Source of the DNA: Orbilia blumenaviensis
Taxonomy: Eukaryota; Ascomycota; Orbiliomycetes; Orbiliales; Orbiliaceae
NCBI GenBank assembly: GCA_036872755.1
Contig: JAVHNS010000011.1
Span: 558,001 to 622,000 of the forward strand
Direction of reading: 5' to 3'
Length of the DNA: 64,000 nucleotides
Every line of letters starts with the position of its first letter. Position 1 is the stretch's first letter. The translations under genes and the position numbers were made by a program. Below are positions 11,293-24,625 of the stretch, piece after piece. The notes beneath the pieces were generated by a model, which was given only the letters and a program-made list of their open reading frames with translations, was not told the DNA's origin and did no database searches.

Positions 11293-14200
11293 TTATACAC
11301 ACTCATGTCCACATCCACTCGGACACTGCTTCATCCCGGAGTCCACATACCATCCTCTCAAACAATCGTCGTGTCCGCCGTGACAACATCCCTAGAGCAA
11401 AAAAAAAAAAAAAAAAGATCAGCAAACCTGCAATAATATGAAAAAAAAAAAAAAGTATTAAAATACCTGACACATAGTCCACCTCCCCCTCACGATCTGA
11501 TGACAAAGCATACACCCATCCGCCATCCGTCTACAACTCTCACAGTATAAACTACCTTTATAACTCCCGCCACGCCCACCACCACCACCAACAATATCTG
11601 CAGTAGAAGCGTCCAAACCCGCGGCGTTAATACTACTGCTAATGCCACCGCCGCCGCCGCCGCCACTCATCATAGGTGCATTACAGTTCCCGCAGCTGAG
11701 GTGGATAAACGTGTTGGTTAGAGCTTGGGAACGCACGTGTTCTACTGTTGTGGCTTTTATCACTTCGGCGGCTGGGACGTAGAGTTTGAAGCGTTGGAGT
11801 TGTTCTTTAGGATGCGGTGGGTGGGTTTATGTTAGCACTAAATCCTTTACATATCTTCATGGTGAAGGTAGTTGGGTGGTAATTATCCACCCGCACAGTT
11901 GGTTTATGATACCACAGCAAAACCTCCCCAATGAAAAAAAAAAAAGAAAAAGATAGAAAGAAGTCACTCACCAACATATCCTTCAACCCAATCCCCCACC
12001 CGTCTCTCATCTAACTCCACAAGTTCCCTAAACAACAACGCCAAAGTAGCACACATCTGAACCTCCCCACGATCACTATAATAATCCGTCAAAACCGTCA
12101 AAAAGTTCTGAAGATTCCACGGTAACTCTTTCATCCGGCCGTACCCTGACCCTGTAAGCTTTATGGCACCACCGTCGTATTCTTTTATCATATCATGGAT
12201 TTCTCTACCCAATGCCGCTGCTTCGGCCGTGTTTAATAGTTGGTGTTGGTGTTTCAGATTATGTGAGGACGTGTTGCGCATGGCGGGGTTGAGTGGGGCT
12301 GAGGGGTTATGGTGATGGAGGGGTTGGCGATTTGTGCCGTGGCTATGGTGGTTGTGGTGGTGGTTACTATGATGGTTGTGGTGTTCGTCTTCGTCTTCGT
12401 CATCGCTTGTTTCCTTATGAAAGGGATGTGAAGTGCCTAATCTGGCTCGGTGGCCGAAACTGTTGGTTGAATCATCATATGAGCTAGAAGTTTGCTCGCT
12501 GGTTAATCCAATCGAATACTGTCGTCCTCGATACGCTAGTGTGGCCTTATCGCGGTCTTTATCAAAAGATGATGATGATACAGCAACATCGGGTGCCTCG
12601 GGGTCATGTGTGCTGCTACCACCGTTTTTGTCGTTATTTCCGCGGAATGTGACTTCTGGGGATGCGCTGATCATGTCTGATCGTAGTGGGGTTATTTTAT
12701 CTTCGTTTTCACGGTGATGGTGGTTGTCTACGGGTTTTAGACTTAGTTCTTTGTTTTCGTCGATTGCTTGGGGGCTTCTTGCTATTGCTGAGGCTCGGCG
12801 AGCTGCCATATCGAGGTGCTCGCCGCCATCTGTAGATACTGTAGAGGAGGAAACCGAGGCACCGAATGCCTTTGGCGGCAGTGAGAGATTTTCATCAATG
12901 TTGCCTAGTGGGTTTGTCGGTGCCTTCGGGGTGGGCGTAAGGACGGGTTGGAGCTGGGGGGTATCGGCAACAGGCTTTGCCAACGGCGTCGCCACAGCAG
13001 ATCCATTAGAACTCTTTCTATCAGTTCCCGAAACCCCAAGCGCCCGTTTCGCAAAGATCCCGGACTCAAGGTGTGACTTGGAAGCCGTCATTTCAACTTC
13101 CTTATTCAGTCGTTCCTCTTCTTCCTGTCGAGCTTCTACCTCCCACCCTTGGATGAGATCCAGCATTTTCCAGGTTTGCGACGTCCGGTATTGCCCGAGT
13201 ACCCATGCTATTTCTGCATTTTTCTGACAAGCCTGCGAGAGAGTCATCCCATCGGATAGGCTTGTGATCCAGTTATTCGCCATAACTGTGAATGGTACAC
13301 CGCTAAACATTGGTAATGCCACCTCGACGACGGCTTGTTGGGGTACGTATTTCGCCCCAAGGCTATCAATCCCGCTCTGTTGGGTACCAATTTTGGGGTG
13401 AACTCTTCCGGAAGTTGCGCTCATAGACGACTTCTTACGCCCGCTGCCCGAGATCTCATCGTCCATTTCGAACCTGACGTTCCTATCCCTCTTAGCAGGA
13501 GGCGGAGGCCGCTGGCCCATCACGACGAGAAAGCTCATATTAGGAGCCCATGCAACTGCCGAGTGGTTCAGAGAATTAATCGGATTAACAGCGTATGTCA
13601 GATCATGCTGAACGAACATCTGGTCCTTCGAGCAGGACCACAAAGTATTTTCATCTTTCCAGAGTAGCCCAGATGTAGCATTCGTATGCTCATCAAAAGC
13701 ATATTTCCCCACAAACGGTCGTTTGATATCCCAAACTGTGATCCTGTTATCGTGAGTCATGGCGCATGTTGCAATTTCCCTTGTCGAGACCCCCCGAGGT
13801 CGCCAGGTGGCTCTGCCGATAGCAGCCATCGTGCTGATTGTGTGAACTGGACGCTTGTTCTGCGCACCGGTGTCTCCGTCCCCAAAGTCCCAGACCTTGA
13901 CAGTCTTATCCCGGCCTCCGCTTGCGACATATTTGCCGTCCGGATGCCAATCTATTGAGAAGACGGGACCGTTATGTGCACTGATCTTCTTAAGATACCC
14001 CTGGGTAGGCCCGCCCATCCTCCACTCCCATTTCTATTTAAAATTTGTTAACTTTCCATTATACTCTCAAGTAGTTTAAATGCGCTGGTTGATAACCCAC
14101 CTGGATAGTACCATTATCAAACGCAGCTGCAAAATGCGTAGCGTTTTGAGCATTGAATTGTACATCTCTAACCGCATCACTTTTCGACCATAACGTCATC

Positions 14201-14661
14201 GTACTCTTCTTCTGCCTCAAATCCCAAATCTTCATAGTCCCATCCTGACTCCCACTGATCAAAATCTTCCCATTCACGGGGTTAAACGCGATCTTATGCA
14301 CCGATCTCTGATGCTCATGCATAACCCTATCCAACTTCCCACCGCGGGTTAAATCATAGACGCAGATATTACCATTAGTATTAGCCGTGGCAATAAGGTC
14401 TTTTGAAAAACCAAAGCCCCATTTAACATCGCTGTTAGCGACTGTTTTTCCAGGTGCATTTCCCGCTCGAAGGTCTTGATATTCACTTATTTCGCCGTGG
14501 AAGGTTACTCGAAGGATCTTGAGGACTTCTCGACCGGCGACGACGACACGCTCTTGGTCTGAAGAGGCGCTGAGGGATTGGATTGGGACTTGGAGGTCGT
14601 ATCTTGCTGTTCGAGATCCATGGAATGAGCTAATACCGGAGTCGGCCAGGTTGTTAGCCAT
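11293..14661 (-). CDS. RTC1: SEA/GATOR2 complex WD40-RING protein RTC1 (WDR24)
   Basis: Four exons, 14101-14661, 11972-14033, 11467-11804 and 11293-11391, encode 1019 residues. The N-terminal WD40 propeller (about 30-345) is visible in KIWDLRQKKS, SIDWHPDGKYVASGGRD and ITVWDIKRPF. A disordered Ser/Pro-rich linker follows, with an acidic then His-rich stretch at about 731-762. A helical segment comes next (NLQNFLTVLTDYYSDRG). The C-terminal zinc domain has paired cysteines (CGNC, CESC, CMLC) and ends GCCHGGHDDC...CPSGCGHEC, encoded partly by a 33-codon last exon. RTC1/WDR24 is the scaffold of SEACAT/GATOR2 at the vacuole or lysosome, which promotes TORC1 signalling by opposing SEACIT/GATOR1. 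The intron 3 acceptor follows a long T tract. Junctions were fixed by the family motifs AHNGPVFSIDW and RFKLYVPAAEVI. Confidence 0.93.
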
Positions 14662-16007
14662 TTGTTTGAACCCTTGTATAATGCAGATAGATAATGTAAC
14701 AAAAAACAAAAGGACAAAAAAAAGTTAAGGTAAAAAGAATAAATAGCAAACTAGTCTATGGAATTTTTGTAGTAGATTTGTTCATACCCCAAATTCGACG
14801 TCGAGTGAGCTAAACTCGGGGGGCCCGCCGATGTTGATGGCCGGCTGGTCCCTCCCCCGATGAACCTGCGGACAGCTGCAGCCGCCCCTCCAGCCCTGCT
14901 ATTGAAATGCTGGGGACCGAAAGCATCCATTGTTCCAGCCTACACCTGTTCCGAAAAACAAAAGAGAGAGAGAGAGGGGTCCCCTAGAAAGGAAGACGGA
15001 AAAAAAAAAAAAAACAACGTCGATGTCACAGAGATTTTTGAGCTAAGGCAGGCAAGGTCGGTTTAATCAATGGAACCCGGACGTGTTCCAGCGACAATGA
15101 CGATTCAACATGATGAGAATTTGCGCGTATCCTAGACCCGGTCCGTATATTCGTTTCCCGCCAGTCTGGTTCTTCCCGTAAAAGGAAAAGCAAAAGCAGC
15201 GCTGCTAGCTGAATTCCGAGGTTCGAAGAGGGAGAAGTGCTGTGTGGAGAGAAGTTTAGTTTGGTGTCGGTTTAACATCCAAAAACAGGGTTTCGCGGCG
15301 CAGATGCTGCCTGCAAGTTTGTCAGGTGAGGTCGAAACCCGAACAGAGGCCGGACCATGGCCATCAACTCATCTAATCTTATCTCGTGGAACAGCGGGCA
15401 ACATCGACAACACTGACAACACAAAAAACGGACGACTTCCTATCCTGGATCTGAGTCCAGGCAGCCCTCCTCGCCAACAGTTGATATAACTAACTTTTGC
15501 TTCAAATGCTACATACCCAGAAAGCATGGGAAGTATTTATTTTTGCTTATTTTTTATTTTTTTTAACGATGGGCTAGGTTTTTGACCATGTAATCTGTAG
15601 CTTTGAATTATTAATTAGCCAGCACGATACATGAATTTTCCGATCAGTGGCCTCCTCAAACGAATGTGTCCGAATAACGCATACTAACATCCATCCCTAT
15701 TACCAACTCTGCAAGACTAAACTTAAAAATCAAAAAGATAAACCAAAAACTAATCAAAACTAATAGAAATAGAGACGATAAAACCAAAAAAACAAGCGAT
15801 TATAAGCGAATATAAAATGAGACACCCGCCCCAAAAATCCACCCAAACTCGCTAAAGAAGATATTCTAAGGCGAAAAAAAAAAAAAAAAAAAAAGAGTAT
15901 ATCCACCCAAGCGATTGAAGGCAAACTATAAAATCAACGGTACTCGCGAACCAGCTCAACACGCGCGCACACACAGAAACGGCATACAAGAGTCTAATGC
16001 CATAGTA
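14662..16007. other. Intergenic, RTC1 promoter and zinc-ribbon 3' flank
   Basis: No exon recognised. The part next to 14661 should contain the RTC1 promoter. It includes an A14 run (15001-15014) and A21 (15874-15894). The stretch 15700-15900 is strongly A-rich on the plus strand. Confidence 0.5.
15874..15894. repeat. A21 homopolymer
   Basis: Twenty-one consecutive A residues, 114 bp downstream of the stop codon of the minus-strand zinc-ribbon gene. Confidence 0.9.
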
Positions 16008-16266
16008 TTAAGCTGGGGTGGTTCCGCCGCAGCTGGAGCATTCCCAGACAAGGTTTCCGTCAATTGTTTTCTTATACATTACGCCTCCGCAGTTGCCACA
16101 TGGTCTAGTTTGGCCGTGGCCCACAGGCACTTTGACAGATCCAGATTTGGCATCTGCGGGGTCTAGACAATTATAATGTTAGAAATAGATATAATGCGTA
16201 TTGCTATATTCAAATGGTTAGTAACATACCTGGGTTGGCATTTCCAGTAGTATTGACGATAGACAT
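16008..16266 (-). CDS. Small double-CxxC zinc-ribbon protein (63 aa), unknown function
   Basis: I do not recognise this gene. Two exons, 16230-16266 and 16008-16162, are joined by a 67-nt intron (GTATGT donor, CTAG acceptor) that splits Asp13. The product is 63 residues, starting MSIVNTTGNANP and ending in GGTTPA. Residues 24-63 hold a compact zinc-ribbon pattern: C34-GN-C37, sixteen residues, C54-SS-C57, each pair followed by GG. There is no signal peptide or membrane segment. Support for a real gene: both exons lose their frame to stops without the splice, the splice signals are canonical, and the four-cysteine geometry is typical of rubredoxin-knuckle zinc sites. It could bind nucleic acid or act as a small adaptor; neither can be inferred. 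It lies upstream of and co-oriented with RTC1, 1.35 kb away. Confidence 0.7.
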
Positions 16267-19200
16267 GCTGGTCGCTGGATGGGGTATATCAAAGTTGGAG
16301 ACCTATATATAGGTTTCAGAGGACGTTTTGAATTTGACAAATCTATTGTAACTTGAGTTTCACAATCAGTATGAGAATGTTCATGAGGAAAGAATTTGCA
16401 AATTGAGTTCTAAAGCTCACTTAAGACTCTCTTGTGAAAGGGCTCTATATTGCAAAATAATATGATCGTTTGAATAGGTATTGTAGTTATTAACGACGAT
16501 GATGATGCTAATAGAGATATAAAATGTCAAGTACAACGGCCAGAACAAGGCCTTTATATACTTTTCTTGCCCCAGAATGGCGCTATAAACCAGTGAAGCA
16601 CAGCGGTACCTTCATAGCTGCTGTGCCTGAAGCTATCTTGCCTAACTTGATAGCTTCAAGGCTAGATCCCCCGTTTAAGCTCTCGCCAGTCGGCCGTCTC
16701 CGTATTCCTTCTATTCAAGCCAAGTCACAAAATTCACAGTCTAATATACGCACATGCTCAACTAGTTGCCTGTAGCCTCCTCCATTTGCGTATGAAAAAA
16801 AAAAAAGACGCCAACAAGGGCCTCCTCCTAGGCACTTACGGCCCCCGTGGACATGGGAACAAATTCCAACAAGTTGGAAGTACAAAAAAAGACCTCTCGA
16901 GAGCATGAACAACGGCAACCGACAGAGAACACAAGGCGCACGCGCCCACAAGGACCCTCGCCCGTAAAGGATCGATTTTCTACATACGTCTGCCTTCCCG
17001 TCGCAATTAGTTGATTTAATTAAAATTTAATCTAATTGACCGGTCTATCAACGCCGGATATGCTTCCCGTAATAATTCATTGGTATCTATCGGTTGCAAT
17101 ATTATTTTCAGTTTTAAGCGATCCCAAAAAAGAATGTGGAAAAGGGACTAGTCGTGACTCGACTCAATCGAATGAGGTCATATTGCCACCGTATGTTCGC
17201 ATTGAATCCACGGAGCCTCAAAAAATAAGGGACCCACAATTGTAAAAAGAGATGCATAGTATCATCATCCGATATGATCAGCCCATATCGAATATATGTG
17301 TGTTTCTTAATGTATATAATACTCGGTTTGTTATATCCAACTCCCGCTGTCGAATCATATCACGTAAATGGTAGAACACCCTTTCCTATTGTTTTAAAAA
17401 CGTAGTAGTTAACCCGTGTCTCAGTTCAAACTTTTTCTTATTATTCTTTTCTGGAAGACATTCCAAGTGGCCGAATACCAAGAAAAAGGGACCTTTAATC
17501 CTCCTCTTTCGTCGTCCGACCCAAGAGTATACGTATACAACGGGTACACAATAGCGCATGCGCAGCAACAGGGGTAGGGAGGGGGGGTACGACAATACAA
17601 TACATTGTTCTCAAAAAACCCTAGTCCAACGGGGGGGTACCAGCCCCCCTAGCCGACGTGCATAAATTACTAAAATTGCCTAACGGAGTCCTTCACCCGG
17701 CCAATCTCAAGGCTACAATATACAACGAACAAATACGACCCGGTCTAGGTCTTTGATTCCATCCCACTCTCTTTTTCTCTCTTTTTTTTAAGGTACCTTT
17801 TAGACGGACGGGAAAACGTTTTGGAAATAGACGGCGCTAGCTTTGCCGCAGGTTCGCATAGAATACATGGTGATACTTCTGAAGAAGAAAGCCACGCTAA
17901 CCGTCGATCCCGGACGGGCTTTTTTGTACCTTTTTTTTTTCTCTCTCTCTCGCTATTGTGCCGTCCGTTTGTTCATGCAACCTATATGCGGGCTTCTAGC
18001 TAGGTAGCTAGCTAGCAAATCCCCCAACGCCCGCCTTGTCCGACGAGGCCCTAACCTAAGAGTATCGGACATCCCGCTCTATCGCTTCCAATTCAATGCT
18101 CCTAGAAAAACGGCGGGCAGCCATATTAACACCCAAAAAAAACCTCACATATGCGAGATGATAATGTACGTACGTACGTACTTACCTACCTGCCTACCGA
18201 CCCGGCCGATATATTGAAAGCCTTTTGCATTTTGTTCTTTCGCTGCCGCCGACGCTAGTGCACCAACACGAGGACATGTCTCCACTATTTGCACCATGAC
18301 CAGCTGAAAAAGATAAACCCTACAAACATTATGGAATCACAGAAATTGCAGAATTACAGAATTACAGAATAAAAAACGGTGCGAACAACAAAAGAAAAAA
18401 AAAATAAATGAAACTTTGAAAGAAGAAAAAGAGAAAAAAAAAGAAAAAATCTCGAGTGAGGTTCTGGAATGTAACACACATGTCAGAATAAAACCTGTTG
18501 GCCAGCTAACCCTTGCCTTGAGCAATCCACACTATAGAAGCCTTGCCTGGCTTCCCGTGTACCGCGCGGGAACCACCCAAAAAAGGGTCCAATCGGGCCT
18601 CGGAGTTCTATGATAATCCACCTCGACTAAACAAAACCCTGGTTTGACAACCGGACGGGAAGGCTAGAGCTACGCCGCAGGTTGAGACAGCGTCAGACGG
18701 CTTTGATTATTAAAAAAAGATTGACTTTTTTTTCTAAAATAGAAGAGGGCCACGATTAATCTGGACTGTTGTTTCTGGGTATGTACAATATACTTTTTCT
18801 CCCCAGGCAATACGGAGAGGGTAAGAGGGAACGAATCCTATGCTAGGATGATGACAGAAACTGGTACTCGGGTCCCAAGCTAGCTTCGATCGATGCCTAA
18901 CGTTTTTCTCCCCAAATACCTAAAAAATCCGCCTCATGTCATGCAACCGTGCGCATCTAGCTAGCTAACTGCTCTCACGAGCTATCTAACTATCCTTTAC
19001 AATTAACGCAGGTATATGCGTCCTACACCGATCATCAATGCAAATGCAGAGTGTTTCCATGGTACACACAAGGAACATACCGGTAGACGAAGACAGTCAC
19101 CTGAAGGCATTAATATCTTTGATATCACAAGTAAATACATGTGTTTACGTCCCTTTTTTTTGAAACTGATGTTTGCCTTACCAGGGCCAAGTATTTTATT

Positions 19201-21032
19201 CTATCATGTTCCTCTAAGTACGTGAACGGCACAGCAGTAGGTTTTATGGGCAAGTCCAATTTCCGGATTGAGACATCCAACTAAACGACTGCTGCCCTGT
19301 CCTAAGCTGTATACGTATACTACTGGAGGTCAATACTTTTGTTATAATCGTATGCCGATGTCTCGCGCATACAAGATATCAACCCAAACCTGAGAGACGG
19401 AATAATAGTAATACAAATAAATCACCAATTAACTACAAACCCACCAAAACTCCTGTCAAAAGACACACCGCATATGCTGATTGGAGCACCCCTTCGATCT
19501 TCCCGTATACTGATGCCATCCAGCGGCACAGTTTTTAATTTATGAATAGGTACCAATATCAAAACCGTAGGAACCGACGAGACCCTGCATCATCTTTCGA
19601 TACTCATTATAAACCCGCGTAAAAATTCGCAAATTTCGGGGACTATTCGCAACGATTTTTTTTTCCAAACTGTGCGGGAGAGAAAGAGTCATGACATATT
19701 GGAACCTGCTGCCGAGGTATCTGCGCATTCGATTCTATCAAAAGTTATATCATGCATGTCGCTCGTCAATGGATTATTAATAATACAATATAATATATAT
19801 CTCTCCAAAGCATGCATGCATGCTGATGGCTATCATATCAACAAATCAATAATTATCAGAAGTTAAATATACCTACCTGAGATAGAGCAATCATGACTCC
19901 CGCACCACTATTCAAGCCCTAACGACCGACCTTTGATGCCACCGTTAACGCCTAACCATGACGACCCCCCGTGGATTCGGATGATATGATCCGCTATTAT
20001 TCCAACCATTGAATACTGAACGCTATAAATTTCCCCCAAAAAAAGATACTTGTCTCATTCCGTCATTATCAGGTGCTGGCTCGCACGTAAAGAAACGCTT
20101 TGCGTCATACATGATAGATATTTAGTATCAAATCGGGGTGTAATGTGCGACAGCCGAGCCGCCTAGCTTTCCAGTAATCCCATCCAGGAGACCCGAAGGT
20201 TTGGGATGTGGGTAGATACATATAGTACTTGTATGCTCTGTCCACAAGGGATTGTCTCAGTCTGTTATATATCCCTAGATACTTACGTATAGACGGAAAA
20301 GGGACAAGAAGTACCTACGGCTCGTCGAGTGTTTCCCTTTTAGTTCGCTTTTGCGTTTCGCAAACGGGCGTCTCTTAAACTTGCTAGGACTAGGTAGATG
20401 AATGGACCGGGGATGCCATCGCATAACTCGCTAGTGGTATATTCCTATTCGATGGGGAGACGAGACGTATACATTGGCCTTAAGCTTCGCTGTCAAGACC
20501 CTGAAAAGAAAAAAGACCGGTTTTGTGTAACGGTTCCTGTCGGAGCTCTATTCCGTTGTGGGAAATTCTACGAAAGGGAAAACGACTGGTCTGGTGGACC
20601 CTGGACAACGATGACAAGAAACAGATGTGGATATTAAAAGAAGATTTGACAGCCAATTATCTGACGTCGAGATCTGCGACTGACTGACTGTCCGTCCGCC
20701 TGTTGACAGATGTCCTATATTACAGGGTATTAGGGGCTTCAGCCTTGTGGGTAGAAACGACCAGACTATCTGGTGCCAGAGACTGAAGAGAAAGAGTAGA
20801 GAACAAGAGAAGAAAAAAATGATATCAACATTCCAATTCGAAAGATGTCTGATGGACCCCTCCCTGTCTTGTTATTCGCTGCCTATACCATCTATCTGAC
20901 GGTGTCTTTGGACCCACTTTCATGACCCCCCATGTCCTTCCCTTCATTTCTCAGGAGATAGAAGGCCTCTTTTCGCCGTCTTCAATCCGCCCTCATTATC
21001 ATCGTCGTCGTCATAATCTCGATCTCTCTGAT
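16267..21032. other. 4.8 kb intergenic region, no gene recognised
   Basis: Open frames here are short and lack family similarity or plausible splice chains. Notable content: a 10-bp hairpin at 16628-16658, a (GTAC)n run at about 18168-18181, AGCTAGCTA clusters near 18000 and 18957, a short CAGAATTA tandem near 18343-18370, and alternating GCATGCATGC near 19810. The first few hundred bases are the likely promoter of the zinc-ribbon gene. Confidence 0.5.
16628..16658. repeat. 10-bp perfect inverted repeat, 11-nt loop
   Basis: TGAAGCTATC (16628-16637) pairs exactly with GATAGCTTCA (16649-16658). It lies about 360 bp upstream of the zinc-ribbon start codon. Confidence 0.85.
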
Positions 21033-21461
21033 CTACTCCTCCTGTCCTCCCTCTGCCTTTCCAGGGCTCACACTCCTCTGCCTCCTCCCTCCCTGCGTCC
21101 CTCTCCCTCTCCCTCTCCCGTTGGCGTTCCCCCCTTGCGGCCTTACAAACGCCCAATCGGCGCTGACCGTCTGATCCAACAGCTTACTCCCATCAATAGC
21201 ATCAATCGCGCTCTGAGCCTCCTCTTTAGTAGAATACTCTACCAAAGCATAACCTTTAACATAACCAGTTCTTCGATCTAAGTTTAAATGCAGGTTTTGG
21301 ACTTCACCGTGTTCGGCGAATAGGTCGTTCAGGTCTTCTTCGCCGGCTTCTTCGTGGACGTTGGTGACAAGTACTATCCAGCCTTCGATGGAACGGGAGG
21401 GGACGGGAGCTCCCTTTGGCACGTCCGGGGCTGTTGACATTTCGACGTCTGTGTCTGCCAT
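21033..21461 (-). CDS. Y14: Exon junction complex RNA-binding protein Y14 (RBM8A)
   Basis: Single exon, 142 residues. One RRM spans about 27-105, with RNP2-like IVLVTNV (29-35) and RNP1-like KGYALVEY (69-76). The Y14-specific segments [19 protein letters not shown] and [16 protein letters not shown] are intact. Y14 pairs with Mago through the face of its RRM and, with eIF4A3, forms the exon junction complex deposited upstream of spliced junctions. The short N-terminus is acidic, and the C-terminus is Gly/Arg-rich with an SVSP site of the kind phosphorylated in animal Y14. The animal protein is slightly longer (RS tail), so a small extra 3' exon cannot be excluded, though the frame closes cleanly at TAG. 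Confidence 0.95.
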   Translation of the reverse strand: MADTDVEMSTAPDVPKGAPVPSRSIEGWIVLVTNVHEEAGEEDLNDLFAEHGEVQNLHLNLDRRTGYVKGYALVEYSTKEEAQSAIDAIDGSKLLDQTVSADWAFVRPQGGNANGRGRGRGTQGGRRQRSVSPGKAEGGQEE

Positions 21462-24400
21462 CTTTTTGGTTTTTTGGGGGGTGGGGAGATGGTGATTGGA
21501 TAGAACGGGAAGAGCGAATTGATTCCTCTTTTTTTGCTTTTCTTCTTTTATTTACGTATTAAAGATGGGATGGTTGGGAGCCCCCCTTCTTGTGCTGCCT
21601 GTAGTTGGTTTCCACCCCTCCTTCTTTTTCTTTCTTTCCTTCTATGCCCTTGACTTGACTTTGAGATGACAAGCGGTGTTTTTTCTGGTGTGACTTTATA
21701 AATGACGATGTGGATTGATTCGATTCGAGCAAAGTTTTTAAAAGGTTCCTGCAAGCTTGGATAGCTATATCCGCTGAAAGATAGTATGTGGTTCGTTTGT
21801 TTGTTCGTGTTCGCTCGTTTTTGATAACAGCTCTGTATGTAGCTTTTCGTGACGAGCTCTTTTTTGTTCGTCGTGACGTCGTGAGAGGGAGAGGAATCCT
21901 TGTAAGAGCAGTGAATTGGATTCTATAGCTATCTATGTATGATGATGTCACCGGACAAGCGTCGTTGAGAAAGGGAGAGGTTCGCGTGCGATGATTCGTT
22001 CGATGCCGGATCGATGGGGGGGGAGGAGTTAGGATGGAAGGATGGAAGTGAGGATGGGAGGGGCGATGGAAAGAAGACCGCGCGTGTGTGTTTGAGCTGT
22101 CTCAAAAAAAACGTGGAGGTTGAAAAAAACCCGCTAAACCAAACTAACAAAGATTAAGGAAAAATCGAGGTGCGCTGGGGTCCACAACACAAAAACGATA
22201 ACGGTCAAGCTCCCCCCAGAGGGTCTATTAGATTCCAGGCCTGGATGAAAGTGAGCAAGTAGGGCCTTGGAAGAGGCCCTGACTCCTGCTCCCCCCTCCC
22301 GCCGCATGGCGAAAAAAAAAGGGTATTCGTCTATCGTTGAAATGCATATTTGGGAAAGTAAAGGTCACTCCTTTCTCACGTTTTTGTAAAGATACATTGC
22401 AAGTACCAGTACTTCCAAGTCCAAAAGGTACTATACTGCATGGTCCCTCGATTCGACACAAAGCTATCGATCGATATCTTACCCCTTCAACCACAGGGCG
22501 CCGCTGTAATAGAAGCTCAGACGCTATAACATTGGCAAAACGGCGGTAGATACTAAAATAAGTACTTACTTACGGAAGTACTTAAAATATGTATGTACAT
22601 CTCTTAAGTATCTCACCTGACCGTCATCCCGCTCCTCAAAAAGTCCCTCTACCACAAGGAAACAAACAAAAAAAGAGGACCGAGGGGCCGTTTTTAAAAA
22701 CAGGAGAAAGAGAGACATGGCATAAAATACCCGCTGCAGCACTGTGGCGTGCATCAGAAAAGCAATATATACACCATTCCAAGTCCCCAACTTTAGAAGA
22801 TGAGGGAGTGGTTGGTCCCCACAATTTATGTTACTTAACACTAGTATATTACCTCGGAATACATAACCTGAAGTAGCCGTACACGGGATATTTTTTTGGA
22901 GGCTCCCAGGGCGCTAGGCGGGCTTGCCGTGGGTGTAGGAGCTTATTTTAACATCATGTCTGTTTATATATATAACTCTTTAGTACTGACTTAGGGTAGT
23001 ATCTGCGTGTGCCGTTGGCTGCACGGATGGGAAAGTAAAGTATCCGTATCTATCATGAGCTCGGCGCGGGCGGCGTCAAAGACACCTAGTCTATGTCTGT
23101 CTGTCTGTCTAAGATGTATACTCTGATACCAGCTGAGACTGAGACTTGTCGATTCGGGATAGACAACTTCGGAGAATCAAATTCATGCAAAAGGGTGCAC
23201 CATTGAAATATAGATAGCATCGGAGTTCAAATTATGCAAATGGAGAAAATGCGTTAACTTTCTATATGCGTGACCAAAAAAAACAAGGACAAGAAAACAA
23301 AAAAGTTACACTTGGAGGAAGAGGAAGGCATAAAGACAGAGATATCATAATTGAAGAAGAGGAAGAAGAAAAAACGATAGACTCCCTTATTTTGCAGTTC
23401 GCTGTAAACCAAAACATCTTTGGAGCTGTTGCAAGTAAAAACAAAGAATAATAAAAACTAGGTAGGATTCATTGGGGAAAGGAGGACGATAAAAAAGAAG
23501 AATAGGGGTATACTGGGTGCTAACTATAGGGGAAGATTGGAACAAAACAGAAAGAATAAAAAGATAAAATACTCGTCCCTTAACTCCGTCACCGCATCGT
23601 ATGTTGTTCTCGTGATAAACCTTCTTCCTCCCCCGCCATCGTCAAAAGTTCCGTAAATATCCGCATCACATAGGAAACCAGGAGGTTGTAAAGAAAATGA
23701 TCCATCCATAGAAAGGGGAAAGTAGAAAAGGCCTTAAGTTACAAAGGAAGTGAACCCGTGGGGAGAAATAAATAAAAAAAAAATTCTGTGTACAAGTTGG
23801 AAAATCCGCCAAACCTTCAAGATCCCCTCCCATTCCGTAATAAAAGCCCCTCCGTGGATGGATGTCGTTCAGAGATGAAAAGGAGTAAAAGAGGTAAAAA
23901 GAAAGCCAAAAAAAAGTCCTATTCCTAGCCAGATGTTCCACGTTTTGCCCATTGTTTTACTCAAACATGAATGTAATGATAAGAAGAAAATGTTGCATCA
24001 AAATAAACCCATAAAAAACGTACCCTTACACGAGAACACGCAAAAAAAGAAAGAATAATAATAATGAGAAAGACGGACGTAGAATCGATAAACAGATAAC
24101 CTGACCTTGTTGAAGATGAAGGAAATTTCCAAAAGAGGTGGAGTACCAAAATGCCGTGCGCCCAATTAGAACCGAAACTTGAAAAAATAACCAGGAAGAG
24201 TAATCGATAAAAGGATTTTCTGCAAAGTAAAGCGAAGGTGAGGTGATGAAACGCTAATGGGGATCACTGGTTTCGACACGATATGAAAGCGAATATGACA
24301 GTAGCCCAAATAGCTACCACGGCGTCATGTTGTGTTGTTCAAGATGTTTTGGCAGATGGATAGATGGATGTGCGCAACGAGTTTCCGTTCTGATGTAGGT

Positions 24401-24625
24401 GATTCGATTCGCCCCCATCGTTTCGAAGGAGTCGAGAGTATAGGTGGGTGTGGGTCTGGATGTGTTTCGTGAGAAATGTCGTTTCGTAACAGCAGTGATG
24501 ATGATAAACTTTTTTTTTTCCACAATGAGTCGTAAAAATCCGTATTATTTTCCCTTTTTCGAATTCATAAAAAGTATTTCCGGTGCAATAAAGCATCGGT
24601 ATACGTTCGGAGATATTTTTTATAT
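21462..24625. other. 3.2 kb intergenic region, no gene recognised
   Basis: The region next to 21462 is the Y14 promoter and is purine/pyrimidine skewed. It holds (GTCT)4 at 23095-23110 and a G8 run near 22017. I found no exon with credible similarity on either strand. The right end is the 3' flank of the Myb/SANT gene. Confidence 0.5.
23095..23110. repeat. (GTCT)4 tetranucleotide repeat
   Basis: Four tandem GTCT units in non-coding sequence. Confidence 0.85.

Noticed and set aside
20944..21156. Alternative acidic/RERE C-terminus for Y14 in another frame
   Set aside because: The Y14 frame continues through [13 protein letters not shown] to a stop with no splice signal needed to switch frames.
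20922..21281. 119-codon plus-strand open frame
   Set aside because: Antisense to the Y14 gene, whose RRM motifs are unambiguous.
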